Source of the DNA: an archaeon
GTDB taxonomy: Archaea > Nanobdellota > Nanobdellia > Woesearchaeales > GW2011-AR15
Length of the DNA: 64,000 nt
Assembly: GCA_018657065.1 (NCBI GenBank)
Contig: JABHXU010000004.1
Coordinates: forward strand, 26,776-90,775
Reading direction: 5' to 3'
Shown: one piece after another, positions 32,922 to 42,013 of the stretch
Position numbering within the stretch: the stretch's first letter is position 1
Layout: every line of letters starts with the position of its first letter
Translations under genes and position numbers: made by a program
Notes under the pieces: model-generated
Databases searched by the model: none
What the model was told of the DNA's origin: nothing
What the model saw: only the letters and a program-made list of their open reading frames with translations

Positions 32922-34214
32922 ATTAATAGAATATCAGAAAAACACTTTAAATCACTCAAATTAATAGAACCTTTACTTCGTGCTCTTGAGGAAAAAGGAT
33001 ACTCAACTCCAACACCTATTCAGGAACAAACCATTCCTCCACTTCTAGAAGGAAAAGATATGATGGGTATTGCTCAAACAGGTACTGGGAAAACTGCAGC
33101 TTTTCTTTTACCAATATTACAACATCTTTCAAAGGATGATATTAGAACTCCTGGACGTGCTCCAGCAGTACTTATTTTAGCTCCAACTAGAGAATTAGCT
33201 GCACAAATTGGTGCAAGCTGCAAGGTATATGGAAAATTTCTTAACATTGAGCACACAGTAATTTTTGGAGGAGTTAAACAAGGATCTCAAGTAAAAGCGT
33301 TAAAAAGTGGAATCGACATACTTGTTGCTACACCTGGTAGACTTTTAGATTTAATCCAACAAGGATACATTTCACTAGAATATATTGAAATTTTTGTTCT
33401 TGATGAAGCAGATCGAATGCTTGATATGGGTTTTATTCATGATGTAAAAAAAATAATGAATTTAATTCCAAAAAATACACAAACACTTTGTTTTTCAGCA
33501 ACAATGTCAAAAGAAGTTGAAACTCTAACAAGAGGACTATTAAATGACCCTGTACATGTTGCAGTAACTCCACAAGCAACAACAGTTGAATTAATTGAAC
33601 AAAGTGTACTCTTTGTAGATCAAGTGGATAAAGAAGAAGTATTAATTGATTTATTAAAACAAGAACATCTAAAGAGAGTACTGATTTTTATAAGAACTAA
33701 AAGTCGTGCCAATAAACTTTGTAAAAAATTAACATTACAAGGGATTAAAGTAGATGCTATCCACGGAAACAAAAGTCAAAAACAAAGAACTCAAGCACTT
33801 TCTAATTTCAAAAAAGGTAGAAGTAGAGTTTTAGTTGCTACAGATATTGCTGCTCGTGGAATTGATGTTGAAGAAATAAGTCATGTTATTAATTTTGATT
33901 TACCTAATGAACCCGAAAATTATGTTCATAGGATTGGAAGAACTGCAAGAGCAGGAGCAAAAGGAAGAGCATACAGTTTTTGCGCTGCTGAGGAACGTGG
34001 ATATCTTTCAGATATTGAAAAACTAATTAAACAAAATATTGAAATTATTAAACATAAAAAACATAGCAACAAAGCTCAAAACTCAAGAGGACCTTTCTCT
34101 AGAAGTGCACATAAGCAAAGAAACAGAAAAGGTGGATTTAGAACAAATAGATCTAGAAAAAGCAAAGGACAAGGAGGATTTAGAAATAAAATTTCTAGAC
34201 CTCGACGTCAATGA
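32922..34214 (+). CDS. DEAD-box RNA helicase without a standard start codon
   Basis: A complete DEAD-box helicase of about 430 residues. The Q-motif region (LIEPLLRALEEKGYSTPTPIQ) precedes the first ATG at 33060, so the real start is earlier. In frame, only ATT (32922) and ATA (32931) lie between the upstream TAA and the conserved region. A TATA-like box (CTTATATAC, about 32898-32906) is 20-25 nt before them. Other motifs: AQTGTGKT, PTRELAAQ, DEADRML, SATMS, ARGIDV, HRIGRTARAG. The C-terminus is basic and RG-rich, suited to RNA binding. The frame extends beyond the usual core by a short tail. Confidence 0.85.
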   Translation: MNRISEKHFKSLKLIEPLLRALEEKGYSTPTPIQEQTIPPLLEGKDMMGIAQTGTGKTAAFLLPILQHLSKDDIRTPGRAPAVLILAPTRELAAQIGASCKVYGKFLNIEHTVIFGGVKQGSQVKALKSGIDILVATPGRLLDLIQQGYISLEYIEIFVLDEADRMLDMGFIHDVKKIMNLIPKNTQTLCFSATMSKEVETLTRGLLNDPVHVAVTPQATTVELIEQSVLFVDQVDKEEVLIDLLKQEHLKRVLIFIRTKSRANKLCKKLTLQGIKVDAIHGNKSQKQRTQALSNFKKGRSRVLVATDIAARGIDVEEISHVINFDLPNEPENYVHRIGRTARAGAKGRAYSFCAAEERGYLSDIEKLIKQNIEIIKHKKHSNKAQNSRGPFSRSAHKQRNRKGGFRTNRSRKSKGQGGFRNKISRPRRQ

Positions 34215-34381
34215 ACTTTCAATACTAGCTAGACAAAAAAAACAAAATAATAATCTCTCTATCTCATCAACAATTCTTATCTTTTTTAATTATTGTTTTC
34301 TTATTAAACTAATTTAATTATACATTTTAATTAAAGAATAGTTTTTAATAAAAATTCATTTCCTAAAAAATAGGTGAAAAT

Positions 34382-34624
34382 ATGAAACAAATACATGGAC
34401 ATGAAGTTATGAAAATGATGATTGAATCTGAAAAATCATATTCTAAAGATGAACTTAAAAAAGCTATAATTAACAAATTTGGAGAAGATGCAAGATTCCA
34501 TACTTGCAGTGTAAATAATATGGACGCTGATGAAATCATTGTTTTTTTAGAAAAAAAAGATAAATTTACTCATTCTAAAGACGGTGTTTCATTAGATGCA
34601 TCTAAAATGTGTAGTCATGAATAA
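34382..34624 (+). CDS. YecH-family metal-binding-type protein
   Basis: An 80-residue protein matching the YecH/DUF2492 pattern: IHGHEVMKMMIESEKSYSK, then KFGEDARFHTCSVNNMDADE and the ending DASKMCSHE. Conserved His and Cys residues (H5, H7, H41, C43, C76, H79) suggest metal binding. Its function is not established in the family. A GGTGA ribosome site precedes the ATG. Stops of this gene and the convergent radical SAM gene overlap by 10 nt. Confidence 0.82.
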   Translation: MKQIHGHEVMKMMIESEKSYSKDELKKAIINKFGEDARFHTCSVNNMDADEIIVFLEKKDKFTHSKDGVSLDASKMCSHE

Positions 34625-35949
34625 TTAAGTATTTGTTCTTTACAAGAATTAATTACTTTAGGCACTTTATTTATTGAATGAATTAAATGCATATTTTTCC
34701 TTTTTAATTTCATTATTTTCTCTTTATTTATTCCTTCATTAACACTAAATCCAATTTTATCACCTAGTAATGTCCTCTTTTTAGTTATAATAGTTCCAAT
34801 TTCATATTTTTTAGGGTCATTATAAATTCTGCTTTCTTTTTGAAGACCAAAAACAGCTGCAGAAATTAAATCAATATTTTCATTATTATCTTCTAAAAAA
34901 TTAATTGTTTCATTAAACTCTTCAATTGTTTCAGTTGGAAATCCAAACATAATGTAAATTTGATTTTTTATTCCAACTGTTTTTGCGGTTTCCAATACTT
35001 TAACAACATCCATAACTTTAGTTCCCTTTTTCATAAAATCTAAAATTCTTTGATTTCCAGATTCAACACCCCAAGCTACACTTCTTAAACCTGAATTATA
35101 CAATTGAGGTAAAATTGAAACAAAATCAATTGTTGGTCTTAGTTGACACCAAAATTCAATATTCAGATCTTTTAATGCTCTAGACATCTCTTCAAGTCTA
35201 ATACTTGTAAATGCATCATCAATAAAACATATTTTTTTTATTTTGTTTTTTACTATTGATTTTTTTATAAATTCTAAACTAATGGTACTATACTTTTTAT
35301 TACCATGATGGGTGCAAAATGTACAAAGCTTATATGGACACGAATGTGCAGTCCTTAAAGGGTAAATTAAATCTTTTGTAAAATAGTGCTTAGGAACATA
35401 ATCTGAAAAATCCAAAACTGCATCTAATATTTCCTTTCTTTTTTTTGCACCATTTTTAATTAAAAAATCTAAAAACAATTCATAATTATTTAGTCGTTTT
35501 GCTTTAATAGATAATTTAGAATTATCTGCAGGTCCACCTATTATCACTTTAATATTGTTTTTTTCTAATTCCTCAATTATTCCATTCGCAAAAAAGATTT
35601 GACTATTATAAGTTAAACTAAATGCAACTACATCTGGATTTTGGCTAATTATGTCTTTTAATATTTTATCATGATGAAGAGGGGTTTTTCCTAAAATTGC
35701 ATTTTTTGAAATCGATGGATAAAGTTCTCGTGTTTTGTTTACAAACTCTTCTAAAAGATCAAAGAAATTTTCACCTCTATTTTTCCTCTCATAATACTCT
35801 TTAAATTCTAAATAATGAAACTTTGAATTTAAATCCAAACAAACAATTTCTTCATCTAAATTTGAAGATAAGACACATTTCATCATAGTTAGTGAATAAG
35901 GCATAACCGTAGGAATATGACAAGGCAAATTGACTAAAACTATTTTCAT
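34615..35949 (-). CDS. B12-binding-domain radical SAM protein
   Basis: A 444-residue protein. The N-terminal 150 residues look like the Rossmann B12-binding-like domain of such enzymes (PDVVAFSLTYNSQIF, KVIIGGPAD). The iron-sulfur motif is HSCPYKLCTFC, which has four residues between the first two cysteines rather than the usual three. It is followed by a TIM-barrel-type region with WGVESGNQRILDFMKKG. Family substrates are diverse, so no reaction is assigned. It is monocistronic, and a TATA-like stretch is seen upstream of the ATG. Confidence 0.75.
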   Translation of the reverse strand: MKIVLVNLPCHIPTVMPYSLTMMKCVLSSNLDEEIVCLDLNSKFHYLEFKEYYERKNRGENFFDLLEEFVNKTRELYPSISKNAILGKTPLHHDKILKDIISQNPDVVAFSLTYNSQIFFANGIIEELEKNNIKVIIGGPADNSKLSIKAKRLNNYELFLDFLIKNGAKKRKEILDAVLDFSDYVPKHYFTKDLIYPLRTAHSCPYKLCTFCTHHGNKKYSTISLEFIKKSIVKNKIKKICFIDDAFTSIRLEEMSRALKDLNIEFWCQLRPTIDFVSILPQLYNSGLRSVAWGVESGNQRILDFMKKGTKVMDVVKVLETAKTVGIKNQIYIMFGFPTETIEEFNETINFLEDNNENIDLISAAVFGLQKESRIYNDPKKYEIGTIITKKRTLLGDKIGFSVNEGINKEKIMKLKRKNMHLIHSINKVPKVINSCKEQILNYS

Positions 35950-36061
35950 AAATTCTAGAATACTAGATTTCTTTTAATATTTATCATTAAGTAGAATTTG
36001 TTAGAAAAATTATAAAAAAATTAAAATTGATTGAGTGAAATAAAATAAGCATAATACTTAA

Positions 36062-36259
36062 TTATTCTTGTGCTAATGCAACATTAACAGCTTTTGGTCC
36101 TCTATCTCCGTCTTCAACGTCAAATGTTACTTTGTCGTTTTCTGAGATTGAAGTTCCTTCAACTAGGCCTGATTCGTGTACAAAGTATTCTTTGCCGTCT
36201 TCGCCTGCAATAAAACCAAATCGTTTCATTGTGTTAAAAAATTTTACAGTTCCTTCCAT
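36062..36259 (-). CDS. Cold-shock domain protein
   Basis: A 65-residue CSD protein with both RNA-binding motifs: KRFGFIAGEDG (RNP1-like) and EYFVHES (RNP2-like), ending KAVNVALAQE. Such proteins bind single-stranded RNA or DNA and melt RNA structure. A strong AAAGGAGG site precedes the ATG. A TATA-like box (complement of GCTATATAAAT, 36341-36351) suggests a 5' leader of roughly 60 nt, as cold-shock genes often have. CSD proteins are mostly bacterial but occur in some archaea. It is divergent from a DEAD-box helicase. Confidence 0.92.
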   Translation of the reverse strand: MEGTVKFFNTMKRFGFIAGEDGKEYFVHESGLVEGTSISENDKVTFDVEDGDRGPKAVNVALAQE

Positions 36260-36568
36260 TTTTTAAGATCCTCCTTTAATTTTATACCATCTTAGTAAAA
36301 ATCAAGGTTGATATTGTACTAATATTTCTAAGAATTATCTCATGCTATATAAATGTAGAGTTTTCATATTCAATACAAATTTGTTAAAAAAGACCCATAG
36401 TTTTAAATAAACCTTCTTAACTCTAAGAGAGATACAGAAAAAAAAAATTAGTACAAAGGCTAAAAAGAAAGAGCAGTTGTCTTCAATTTCATTATTAACT
36501 TGATCAAACGTGACTTTTTCTTAAATAATTTAACTTTTAACGATACTAATTAAAGAGGAAAGTATAAA
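36260..36568. promoter_or_regulatory. Divergent promoter region of CSD and helicase genes
   Basis: About 310 bp with no protein-like frame. TATA-like boxes serve the cold-shock gene (minus, near 36341-36351) and the helicase (plus, TTTTAAATAAAC near 36391-36402 and TTAAATAATTTAAC near 36520-36533). If the first plus box is used, the helicase mRNA has a 5' leader of more than 100 nt. No riboswitch motif was recognised. Confidence 0.4.
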
Positions 36569-37783
36569 ATGAATAAATTTGAAAAGTTAGGTATTTCTAA
36601 AGAAATACTTAAAACAATAACTGAAAAAGGATTTGAAAATCCAACAGAAATACAAGAAAAATCAATTCCTGTTATTTTAAAAGGTAATGATTTAATTGCA
36701 GGAAGTGCAACTGGATCAGGAAAAACACTAGCATTTTCATGTGCTATAATTGAACATTGTGAAAAAGGACAAGGAGTTCAGTCAATTGTTTTGACTCCAA
36801 CTAGAGAACTTTGTGTACAAATAACAAAAGAAATGCAACTTTTTTCAAAATATAAAGGTCTTAAAATTACTCCAATATATGGTGGAGTATCAATTAATCC
36901 TCAAATGGATGATTTAACAACAACAGATGTTGTTATTGGTACACCTGGAAGAGTACTTGATCATTTGTCAAGAGGCACTTTAGATTTAAGTAAAGTTAGA
37001 GTAGCTGTTTTAGATGAAGCTGATAGAATGCTTGATATGGGTTTTATTGATGATGTAAAACAGATTTTAGGTGAATGTCCTCAAGATAAACAAACCTTAC
37101 TTTATTCAGCAACAATTTCTACAGATATTTACGAAATTGCTGAACAATACATGAACAATCCAAAAAAAATATCCGTTGAATCATATGTTGATCCTAGTTT
37201 ACTTAAACAAGTATATTATGATGTTCCTATGAATTTAAAATTCTCATTGCTAGTTCATTTAATGAAAAATGAACATTCTGGGCTTATTATGGTCTTTTGC
37301 AACACTCAGAGAACTACAAGTTTTGTTGCAAAAAATTTACAGAAAAATGGAATTAAAGCAATTGCAATCCATGGTGGACTTTCTCAAGCAAAAAGAAATA
37401 GATCAATGGATGACTTTAAAGATGGAGATGCTTTTGTTCTTGTTTGCACAGATGTTGCAGCTAGAGGTTTAGATATTAAAGATGTTTCACATGTTTATAA
37501 TTATGACACACCTAAAGAAAGCAAGCAATATATTCATAGAATTGGAAGAACTGCTAGAGCAGGTAGCGAAGGAATTGCAATAAATTTACTTTCTTCATCT
37601 GATCATGAAAATTTTGATAGAGTTCTAAGAGATAACTCAACAGTACACATTGAACACATTGAAACTCCAGAAATTCAACAAGTACGTGTAATTAGAGTTG
37701 AAAATGATAGAGGAAGAAATTTTCATAGAAGAGGAAATAATAATAGAAGACCTAACAACAATCACAGAAGAGGAAATTATTAA
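36569..37783 (+). CDS. DEAD-box RNA helicase
   Basis: A 404-residue helicase: Q-motif FENPTEIQEKSIP, Walker A GSATGSGKT, PTRELC, DEADRML, SATIS, ARGLDI and HRIGRTARAG. A short arginine- and asparagine-rich tail (RRGNNNRRPNNNHRRGN) suits RNA binding. A GAGG site precedes the ATG. It is divergent from the cold-shock protein gene, and a second DEAD-box gene lies 2.4 kb upstream, so RNA remodelling in the cold or on ribosomes is a likely role. Confidence 0.93.
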   Translation: MNKFEKLGISKEILKTITEKGFENPTEIQEKSIPVILKGNDLIAGSATGSGKTLAFSCAIIEHCEKGQGVQSIVLTPTRELCVQITKEMQLFSKYKGLKITPIYGGVSINPQMDDLTTTDVVIGTPGRVLDHLSRGTLDLSKVRVAVLDEADRMLDMGFIDDVKQILGECPQDKQTLLYSATISTDIYEIAEQYMNNPKKISVESYVDPSLLKQVYYDVPMNLKFSLLVHLMKNEHSGLIMVFCNTQRTTSFVAKNLQKNGIKAIAIHGGLSQAKRNRSMDDFKDGDAFVLVCTDVAARGLDIKDVSHVYNYDTPKESKQYIHRIGRTARAGSEGIAINLLSSSDHENFDRVLRDNSTVHIEHIETPEIQQVRVIRVENDRGRNFHRRGNNNRRPNNNHRRGNY

Positions 37784-37792
37784 TTTATTCAA

Positions 37793-38680
37793 TCATCCCT
37801 TTGAATGATACGTCTGGACAGGTAATACATACTGTTCAGAAACTTCTCTTGCTCTAGTTATAGCATGTTTCAAAAGACCTCCTTTTGGCATTCTAGAATT
37901 TGGAAAGTCATGACGACTAATTTCTTCTGAATGTAAAGCTATAGGTTTTTCCTCGTTTTTTTGCATGCCATAAACAGTCCATGTTAAATTTAACACATTT
38001 TCTGGAATTCCATAAAAGTCGGTTTGACCAAATACATTTGGCATAACACTAAATGATTTTTTTTTTCCTATACTATATTCTAATCCTAATTTCGTAACTC
38101 CATCGCTTCTTAAAAGATCATCGCTAAACTTTTCTCCCCAAGGCATAATCAATTTCAATGTATCACGAAAACTAAAAGTAATTGGCTCCTCCAATTCTTC
38201 TACTTGATAAGGATTTTGATTTGGAAAAACAAATACAGGCCTATTTTGACTTAATATTTTCATCTGCCCAAAATAAGGTAATTCTTGTTGTCTTGAAACT
38301 CTAGCATAAGTACTTAAACGATCCTCTGCTGCAGAAGACCAAGGAAATAAAAAAACTGATTTTCCATCCATTTGACTTCCATATCCAGCTATTAAAAAAT
38401 CTTGACATGTAGAATCAACCACTTTTCTAATATCTTCACTAGAATCGTAATACCTAGTACTAACACTTGTTAAGGTTCTTTTTCCTCCGCCTAATTGGGT
38501 ATTATCAATTATAAAAGCTTCTACCCAATTGTCCCCTATTGCAATGGCTGGAACATTATATTTATCAAATCCAATATCACTTGGAAATTCATCTAGTGTT
38601 GGATCAAGAACAGGTTTGATTAAGGTAGTCAATCCAGGGCCTTGAATTTCATGTTCTTCAATTATTGAACCTAATCTCAT
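37793..38680 (-). CDS. Hypothetical protein, 295 aa
   Basis: The frame is open from 38719, but MRLGSIIEEHEIQGPG at 38680 is preferred because a TATA-like TTTAAATATAAA lies about 25 nt before it. The product is soluble, with mixed strand and helix and no membrane segment. Stretches such as IDNTQLGGGKRTLTSVSTRYY and GYGSQMDGKSVFLFPW look conserved, but I cannot name the family. Several unknown genes in this window share its leaderless start. Confidence 0.55.
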   Translation of the reverse strand: MRLGSIIEEHEIQGPGLTTLIKPVLDPTLDEFPSDIGFDKYNVPAIAIGDNWVEAFIIDNTQLGGGKRTLTSVSTRYYDSSEDIRKVVDSTCQDFLIAGYGSQMDGKSVFLFPWSSAAEDRLSTYARVSRQQELPYFGQMKILSQNRPVFVFPNQNPYQVEELEEPITFSFRDTLKLIMPWGEKFSDDLLRSDGVTKLGLEYSIGKKKSFSVMPNVFGQTDFYGIPENVLNLTWTVYGMQKNEEKPIALHSEEISRHDFPNSRMPKGGLLKHAITRAREVSEQYVLPVQTYHSKG

Positions 38681-38732
38681 CTTGCAGAGGAAAAAACATT
38701 TATATTTAAATTCAATCATTATTTAGTATAAA

Positions 38733-38906
38733 ATGAATATTAAAAAACTAGTTAGCATAATTACTGTTATAGCTCTTGTTCTTAATTTAATTCTTTTAGG
38801 CTTTAGAATAATAAATGAAATAGTTTTTTGGGCGATTATTGGTTTAGGAGCACTTGTTTCATATATTTTTAAAAAACAAGCAGAAAAACAAAAAAAAAAA
38901 CTGTAA
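38733..38906 (+). CDS. Small two-helix membrane protein, 57 aa
   Basis: A 57-residue frame, MNIKKLVSIITVIALVLNLI and on, with two membrane segments (about 6-24 and 30-46) and a lysine-rich C-terminal tail. It is divergent from the hypothetical gene at 38680 and upstream of a small coiled-coil gene. Codon use and the clean hydrophobic pattern support a real gene. No function recognised. Confidence 0.55.
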   Translation: MNIKKLVSIITVIALVLNLILLGFRIINEIVFWAIIGLGALVSYIFKKQAEKQKKKL

Positions 38907-38948
38907 ATAACAAAAAGTAATTAAAACAAAAGATATTTGTATATTTCT

Positions 38949-39299
38949 ATGGGTCACGGAGGTCATCATCAACCAGGAGGAGTTAAACCTGCTGGACATG
39001 GATCATTTTTTTATCCTGATGAAGAAATTTTAAAACAACTTGGTAATAGAGCTTTTTCTTTAAAAAAACATCAAAAAGAAAATATTGAAGAGATTGAAAA
39101 AAGACTAAAAAGTGGTCAAGAGTTACCAAAAAAAGAATTAGAAGATTACCAAACATATTTAGAAGAACTAAGTTATAAACTTAAAGAAATTTTACATGAT
39201 GAACAATCTGAAAAAATCAGTAATTTAAAACTTGAAAAAGATTTAAGAAAAGTAGCTCAACTACTTGGACAAATCACGTCTGTTCTTGAGAGGCACTAG
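38949..39299 (+). CDS. Small coiled-coil protein with Gly/His-rich start
   Basis: A 116-residue protein from MGHGGHHQPGGVKPAGHG. The first 20 residues are glycine- and histidine-rich and could bind metal. Residues 35-115 are a charged coiled coil (LKKHQKENIEEIEKRLKSG). The 3' end overlaps the convergent glycosyltransferase by 39 nt, unusually much for this window. Function unknown. Confidence 0.5.
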   Translation: MGHGGHHQPGGVKPAGHGSFFYPDEEILKQLGNRAFSLKKHQKENIEEIEKRLKSGQELPKKELEDYQTYLEELSYKLKEILHDEQSEKISNLKLEKDLRKVAQLLGQITSVLERH

Positions 39300-40421
39300 T
39301 TCATTAATTGAATTAATTATTTCTTTTGCTGTAAGTTCCCAAGTATAATTTTTTAAAATAGTGTCTCGACCATTTCGAGCTAATCTCTCTCTAATTACTG
39401 AATTTTCTTTTAAATAAACAATTTTGTTATATAAAGTATAAGAATTTTTTTTAGGAAAAACAAGACCATTTTGTCCATCGTTAATATATTCTTTTAAAAA
39501 TCCTACAGGTGTAACAATAACTGGAGTTCCAGAAGCCATTGCTTCCATTGTTGTTAAAGAAGTGGTTTCAATTAAACTAGGTAAAACATAAATATCCATT
39601 GCTTGATAATAAGGAGCTAAATTTTCTTTTAAACCTGTAATTATAACATTTTCCTTATTACTAAACAATTTTTCAAGATCTGGATGTCCTCCTCCTGCAA
39701 TTAAAAGAACTACATTCTTATGTTTTTTTTCAAAACGTAAAAATGCTCTATATAATGTTTTAAGATCTTTTTCATAACTAACTCTACCACCATATCCAAC
39801 AACAAATTTAGTTGGTTCAATTCCAATATCATGTTTCGCTACTGCTTTGCTTGCTGCTGGTTTAAATTTTTTCTCATCAATTCCTAAATGAATAACTTTT
39901 TTTTGTACTTTTCTAGCCATAAAATTAAAAATTTCTGCTTGTTCTACTGATGCTACTAAAATTACTTTACACATATTATACAAAATTTTAGCTAAAAAAT
40001 GAGCAGATAAATGAATTGGAACTTTCAATAATTTATGTTTTTGAGCGTCTGCATATACCTTCCATTCCAACATATGATTATAAATCATGATTGGTTTTTT
40101 TTGCATTTTTGCAAGAATTGTTGTCCATAAACCAATCGTTCCAAAACATTGAACAAAAACAACATCTGCCTTTTTTATTTCTTTACTTAAAATTTTTAAA
40201 TTTACCCAACTTGGATAATAATTGTCTCCAAGTCTGATTTTTAAAGTTTTAAATCTAATAAGTTTTACATCATAGTCAAAATTAACAGGTCCTGAATTTG
40301 GTCCTATTAATGTAATATCAAATTCATCGGAGATTTTAGGAATAATATTATCTAAAAATACTGCAATTCCATCAATTCTAGGAAATAATCCATCTGTAGC
40401 TATAAGGATTTTTGGTTTCAT
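39261..40421 (-). CDS. GT4 glycosyltransferase
   Basis: A 386-residue GT-B enzyme: IATDGLFPRIDGIAVFLDNI at the N-terminus, VGYGGRVSYEKDLKTLYRA in the linker, and the catalytic pattern VLPSLIETTSLTTMEAMASG. It overlaps the upstream PIG-L deacetylase gene by 4 nt. Glycosyltransferase plus PIG-L deacetylase is the gene pair for GlcNAc-linked products (GPI-like lipids, mycothiol, bacillithiol). The product here is likely a GlcN-containing lipid or small molecule (inference). Confidence 0.85.
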   Translation of the reverse strand: MKPKILIATDGLFPRIDGIAVFLDNIIPKISDEFDITLIGPNSGPVNFDYDVKLIRFKTLKIRLGDNYYPSWVNLKILSKEIKKADVVFVQCFGTIGLWTTILAKMQKKPIMIYNHMLEWKVYADAQKHKLLKVPIHLSAHFLAKILYNMCKVILVASVEQAEIFNFMARKVQKKVIHLGIDEKKFKPAASKAVAKHDIGIEPTKFVVGYGGRVSYEKDLKTLYRAFLRFEKKHKNVVLLIAGGGHPDLEKLFSNKENVIITGLKENLAPYYQAMDIYVLPSLIETTSLTTMEAMASGTPVIVTPVGFLKEYINDGQNGLVFPKKNSYTLYNKIVYLKENSVIRERLARNGRDTILKNYTWELTAKEIINSINELVPLKNRRDLSK

Positions 40422-41068
40422 CTTATTTTATAAAATACTTCTGCATATTTTACATGATTTTCAAGTCCACGAAGGATAGCGTTAACATAAATTCCCCACA
40501 TATGAGCCATTCTTGCTAATCCTTGACTTTTATGAAGTTTAAATGATTCAACTTTTTTCTTTAATGTTTGAGTAATATCAACAACTAATCTTGGTGAATT
40601 TCTTTCTTTTATATTTAAAAAATAATTCCAAACATTGTAAGTATAAATTTCACCTTTATAATTAATCATATCTGCCAATTCAATTGTAAATTTATGAACT
40701 TGTTTATGATCTGGATGAGGATCATCTACTGAATGTGTAAATATTTTATTTGGTTTAATTCTTTTAATTATTTTTTGAATTTTTTCATGAATTTTTTTTG
40801 ATTCAATTCCTTCTTTAAATTTTCCTTCTTTAATTCCTAAATAATATAATTCAGATTCACCCAGTATTTTTGATACTCTTTTTGATTCAATCACTCTAGT
40901 TCTCCTAGTTACAATATCTTGTTCAAGAGGATTAGACATTTCTCCAAAAGAAAAAATAACTGTAATAATTTTTTTTCCTTCTTTTGTATATTTGGCAATA
41001 GTTCCACCAGCTCCTAAAAGCTGATCATCATTATGTGCGCATAAAAATAATAGTGTTTCAGGCTTCAT
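40418..41068 (-). CDS. PIG-L/LmbE-family N-acetylglucosamine deacetylase
   Basis: A 216-residue protein of the PIG-L family, zinc enzymes that remove an acetyl group from GlcNAc conjugates. The zinc motif AHNDDQLLGAGGTIAKY (H-x-D-D) and the second metal region HSVDDPHPDHKQVH are both intact. It is translated together with a GT4 enzyme, its probable partner. Substrate unknown. It is first in the pair, and no clear ribosome site is seen. Confidence 0.85.
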   Translation of the reverse strand: MKPETLLFLCAHNDDQLLGAGGTIAKYTKEGKKIITVIFSFGEMSNPLEQDIVTRRTRVIESKRVSKILGESELYYLGIKEGKFKEGIESKKIHEKIQKIIKRIKPNKIFTHSVDDPHPDHKQVHKFTIELADMINYKGEIYTYNVWNYFLNIKERNSPRLVVDITQTLKKKVESFKLHKSQGLARMAHMWGIYVNAILRGLENHVKYAEVFYKIR

Positions 41069-41101
41069 TAAAGTTTAAAGAGAAAAAGGATTATTTAAAA
41101 T

Positions 41102-41581
41102 TTATCTATTAATAACTTCAAAAAACTCAACATGGGTTCCATAATCTTCAGGCAATAACTTAAACGGATGCCTATATATATGCCCCCTCCCCCATTTTGA
41201 ATCAACATAAGTTTCACCAAATTCTTCAAAAACTACACCCATATGATCAAAAGCGAAAACTCCTGAAGAATTTGTTTGATCTTTATTGTAATAAGCTGCA
41301 AGATATCCTGTTTTAGGTTTTGCTCTTTTAATTAACCCTGAAACTTTTCCTGCCATCATATTTCTATGCGTGAAATCTAGAGAAGGAACAAAATCTACTT
41401 TCTCAAATGCCCAAGTTATACAATCATAACCTGGAAAATCTGAATTAGGATGAAGAGGAGTAATATCAAATCCCTCTAATGCATGTTCCAAATCGTGCCA
41501 TGGAAATGATGCTGATGCCAATTGATTCAAAATTTGCAATTTGTGTGGATCTCTATCCTGAGGTTTATTATAAAGTCTCAT
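41102..41581 (-). CDS. Cys/His protein, possible papain-fold (DUF7689-like)
   Basis: A 159-residue protein with GYDCITWAFE near residue 50 and FDHMGVVFEEFGETYVDSKW near 116, followed by RHPFKLLPEDYGTHVEFFE. An early cysteine helix and a later histidine strand are the layout of NlpC/P60- or papain-fold peptidases and of what I recall as DUF7689. Catalysis is plausible but unproven. No signal peptide, so cytoplasmic. It is a single gene between PIG-L and a small membrane protein. Confidence 0.5.
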   Translation of the reverse strand: MRLYNKPQDRDPHKLQILNQLASASFPWHDLEHALEGFDITPLHPNSDFPGYDCITWAFEKVDFVPSLDFTHRNMMAGKVSGLIKRAKPKTGYLAAYYNKDQTNSSGVFAFDHMGVVFEEFGETYVDSKWGRGHIYRHPFKLLPEDYGTHVEFFEVINR

Positions 41582-41626
41582 TTCAAAAAGGGAAAAAATT
41601 AGTATTTAAAAAAGAATAGATAAAAT

Positions 41627-41980
41627 CTAAAGAACAACAGCTAATCCAAACACAGATAGTGCAAGTGCAGCCATTAAAAAGTAAAACAATGCAACAAATA
41701 CTAATTGAATTAACCATACAATTGATGCTTTCCACCACTTTAATCTAAATATTTCATGATATATCCAAATTAATAATAAAAATGCTATAAGTCCTCCTAA
41801 CCATCTAAAGTAGTTTTGAACTGCACTGACAAGAAGTCCACTAAAAAAAGAAACTAATATTGTTTTTAGAATGTTTGTTCTTCCATTCAAAAATTTAACT
41901 GCAAAATGAAGTGGAAGAGATGAAATTAAAATTACTATAAACGAAAAAAACATTCGAATTAATGAATTGCTAATTCCCAT
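41627..41980 (-). CDS. Small four-helix membrane protein
   Basis: A 117-residue protein with four hydrophobic segments and hardly any loops (MFFSFIVILISSLPLHFAVKF, then two central helices and a C-terminal LFYFLMAALALSVFGL). It resembles small archaeal membrane proteins of unknown role. It sits 34 nt downstream of the mscS gene on the same strand, so the two are probably co-expressed. Confidence 0.55.
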   Translation of the reverse strand: MGISNSLIRMFFSFIVILISSLPLHFAVKFLNGRTNILKTILVSFFSGLLVSAVQNYFRWLGGLIAFLLLIWIYHEIFRLKWWKASIVWLIQLVFVALFYFLMAALALSVFGLAVVL

Positions 41981-42013
41981 ATTAAAAAAGGTAATAAAAA
42001 TTAATATAAAAAG

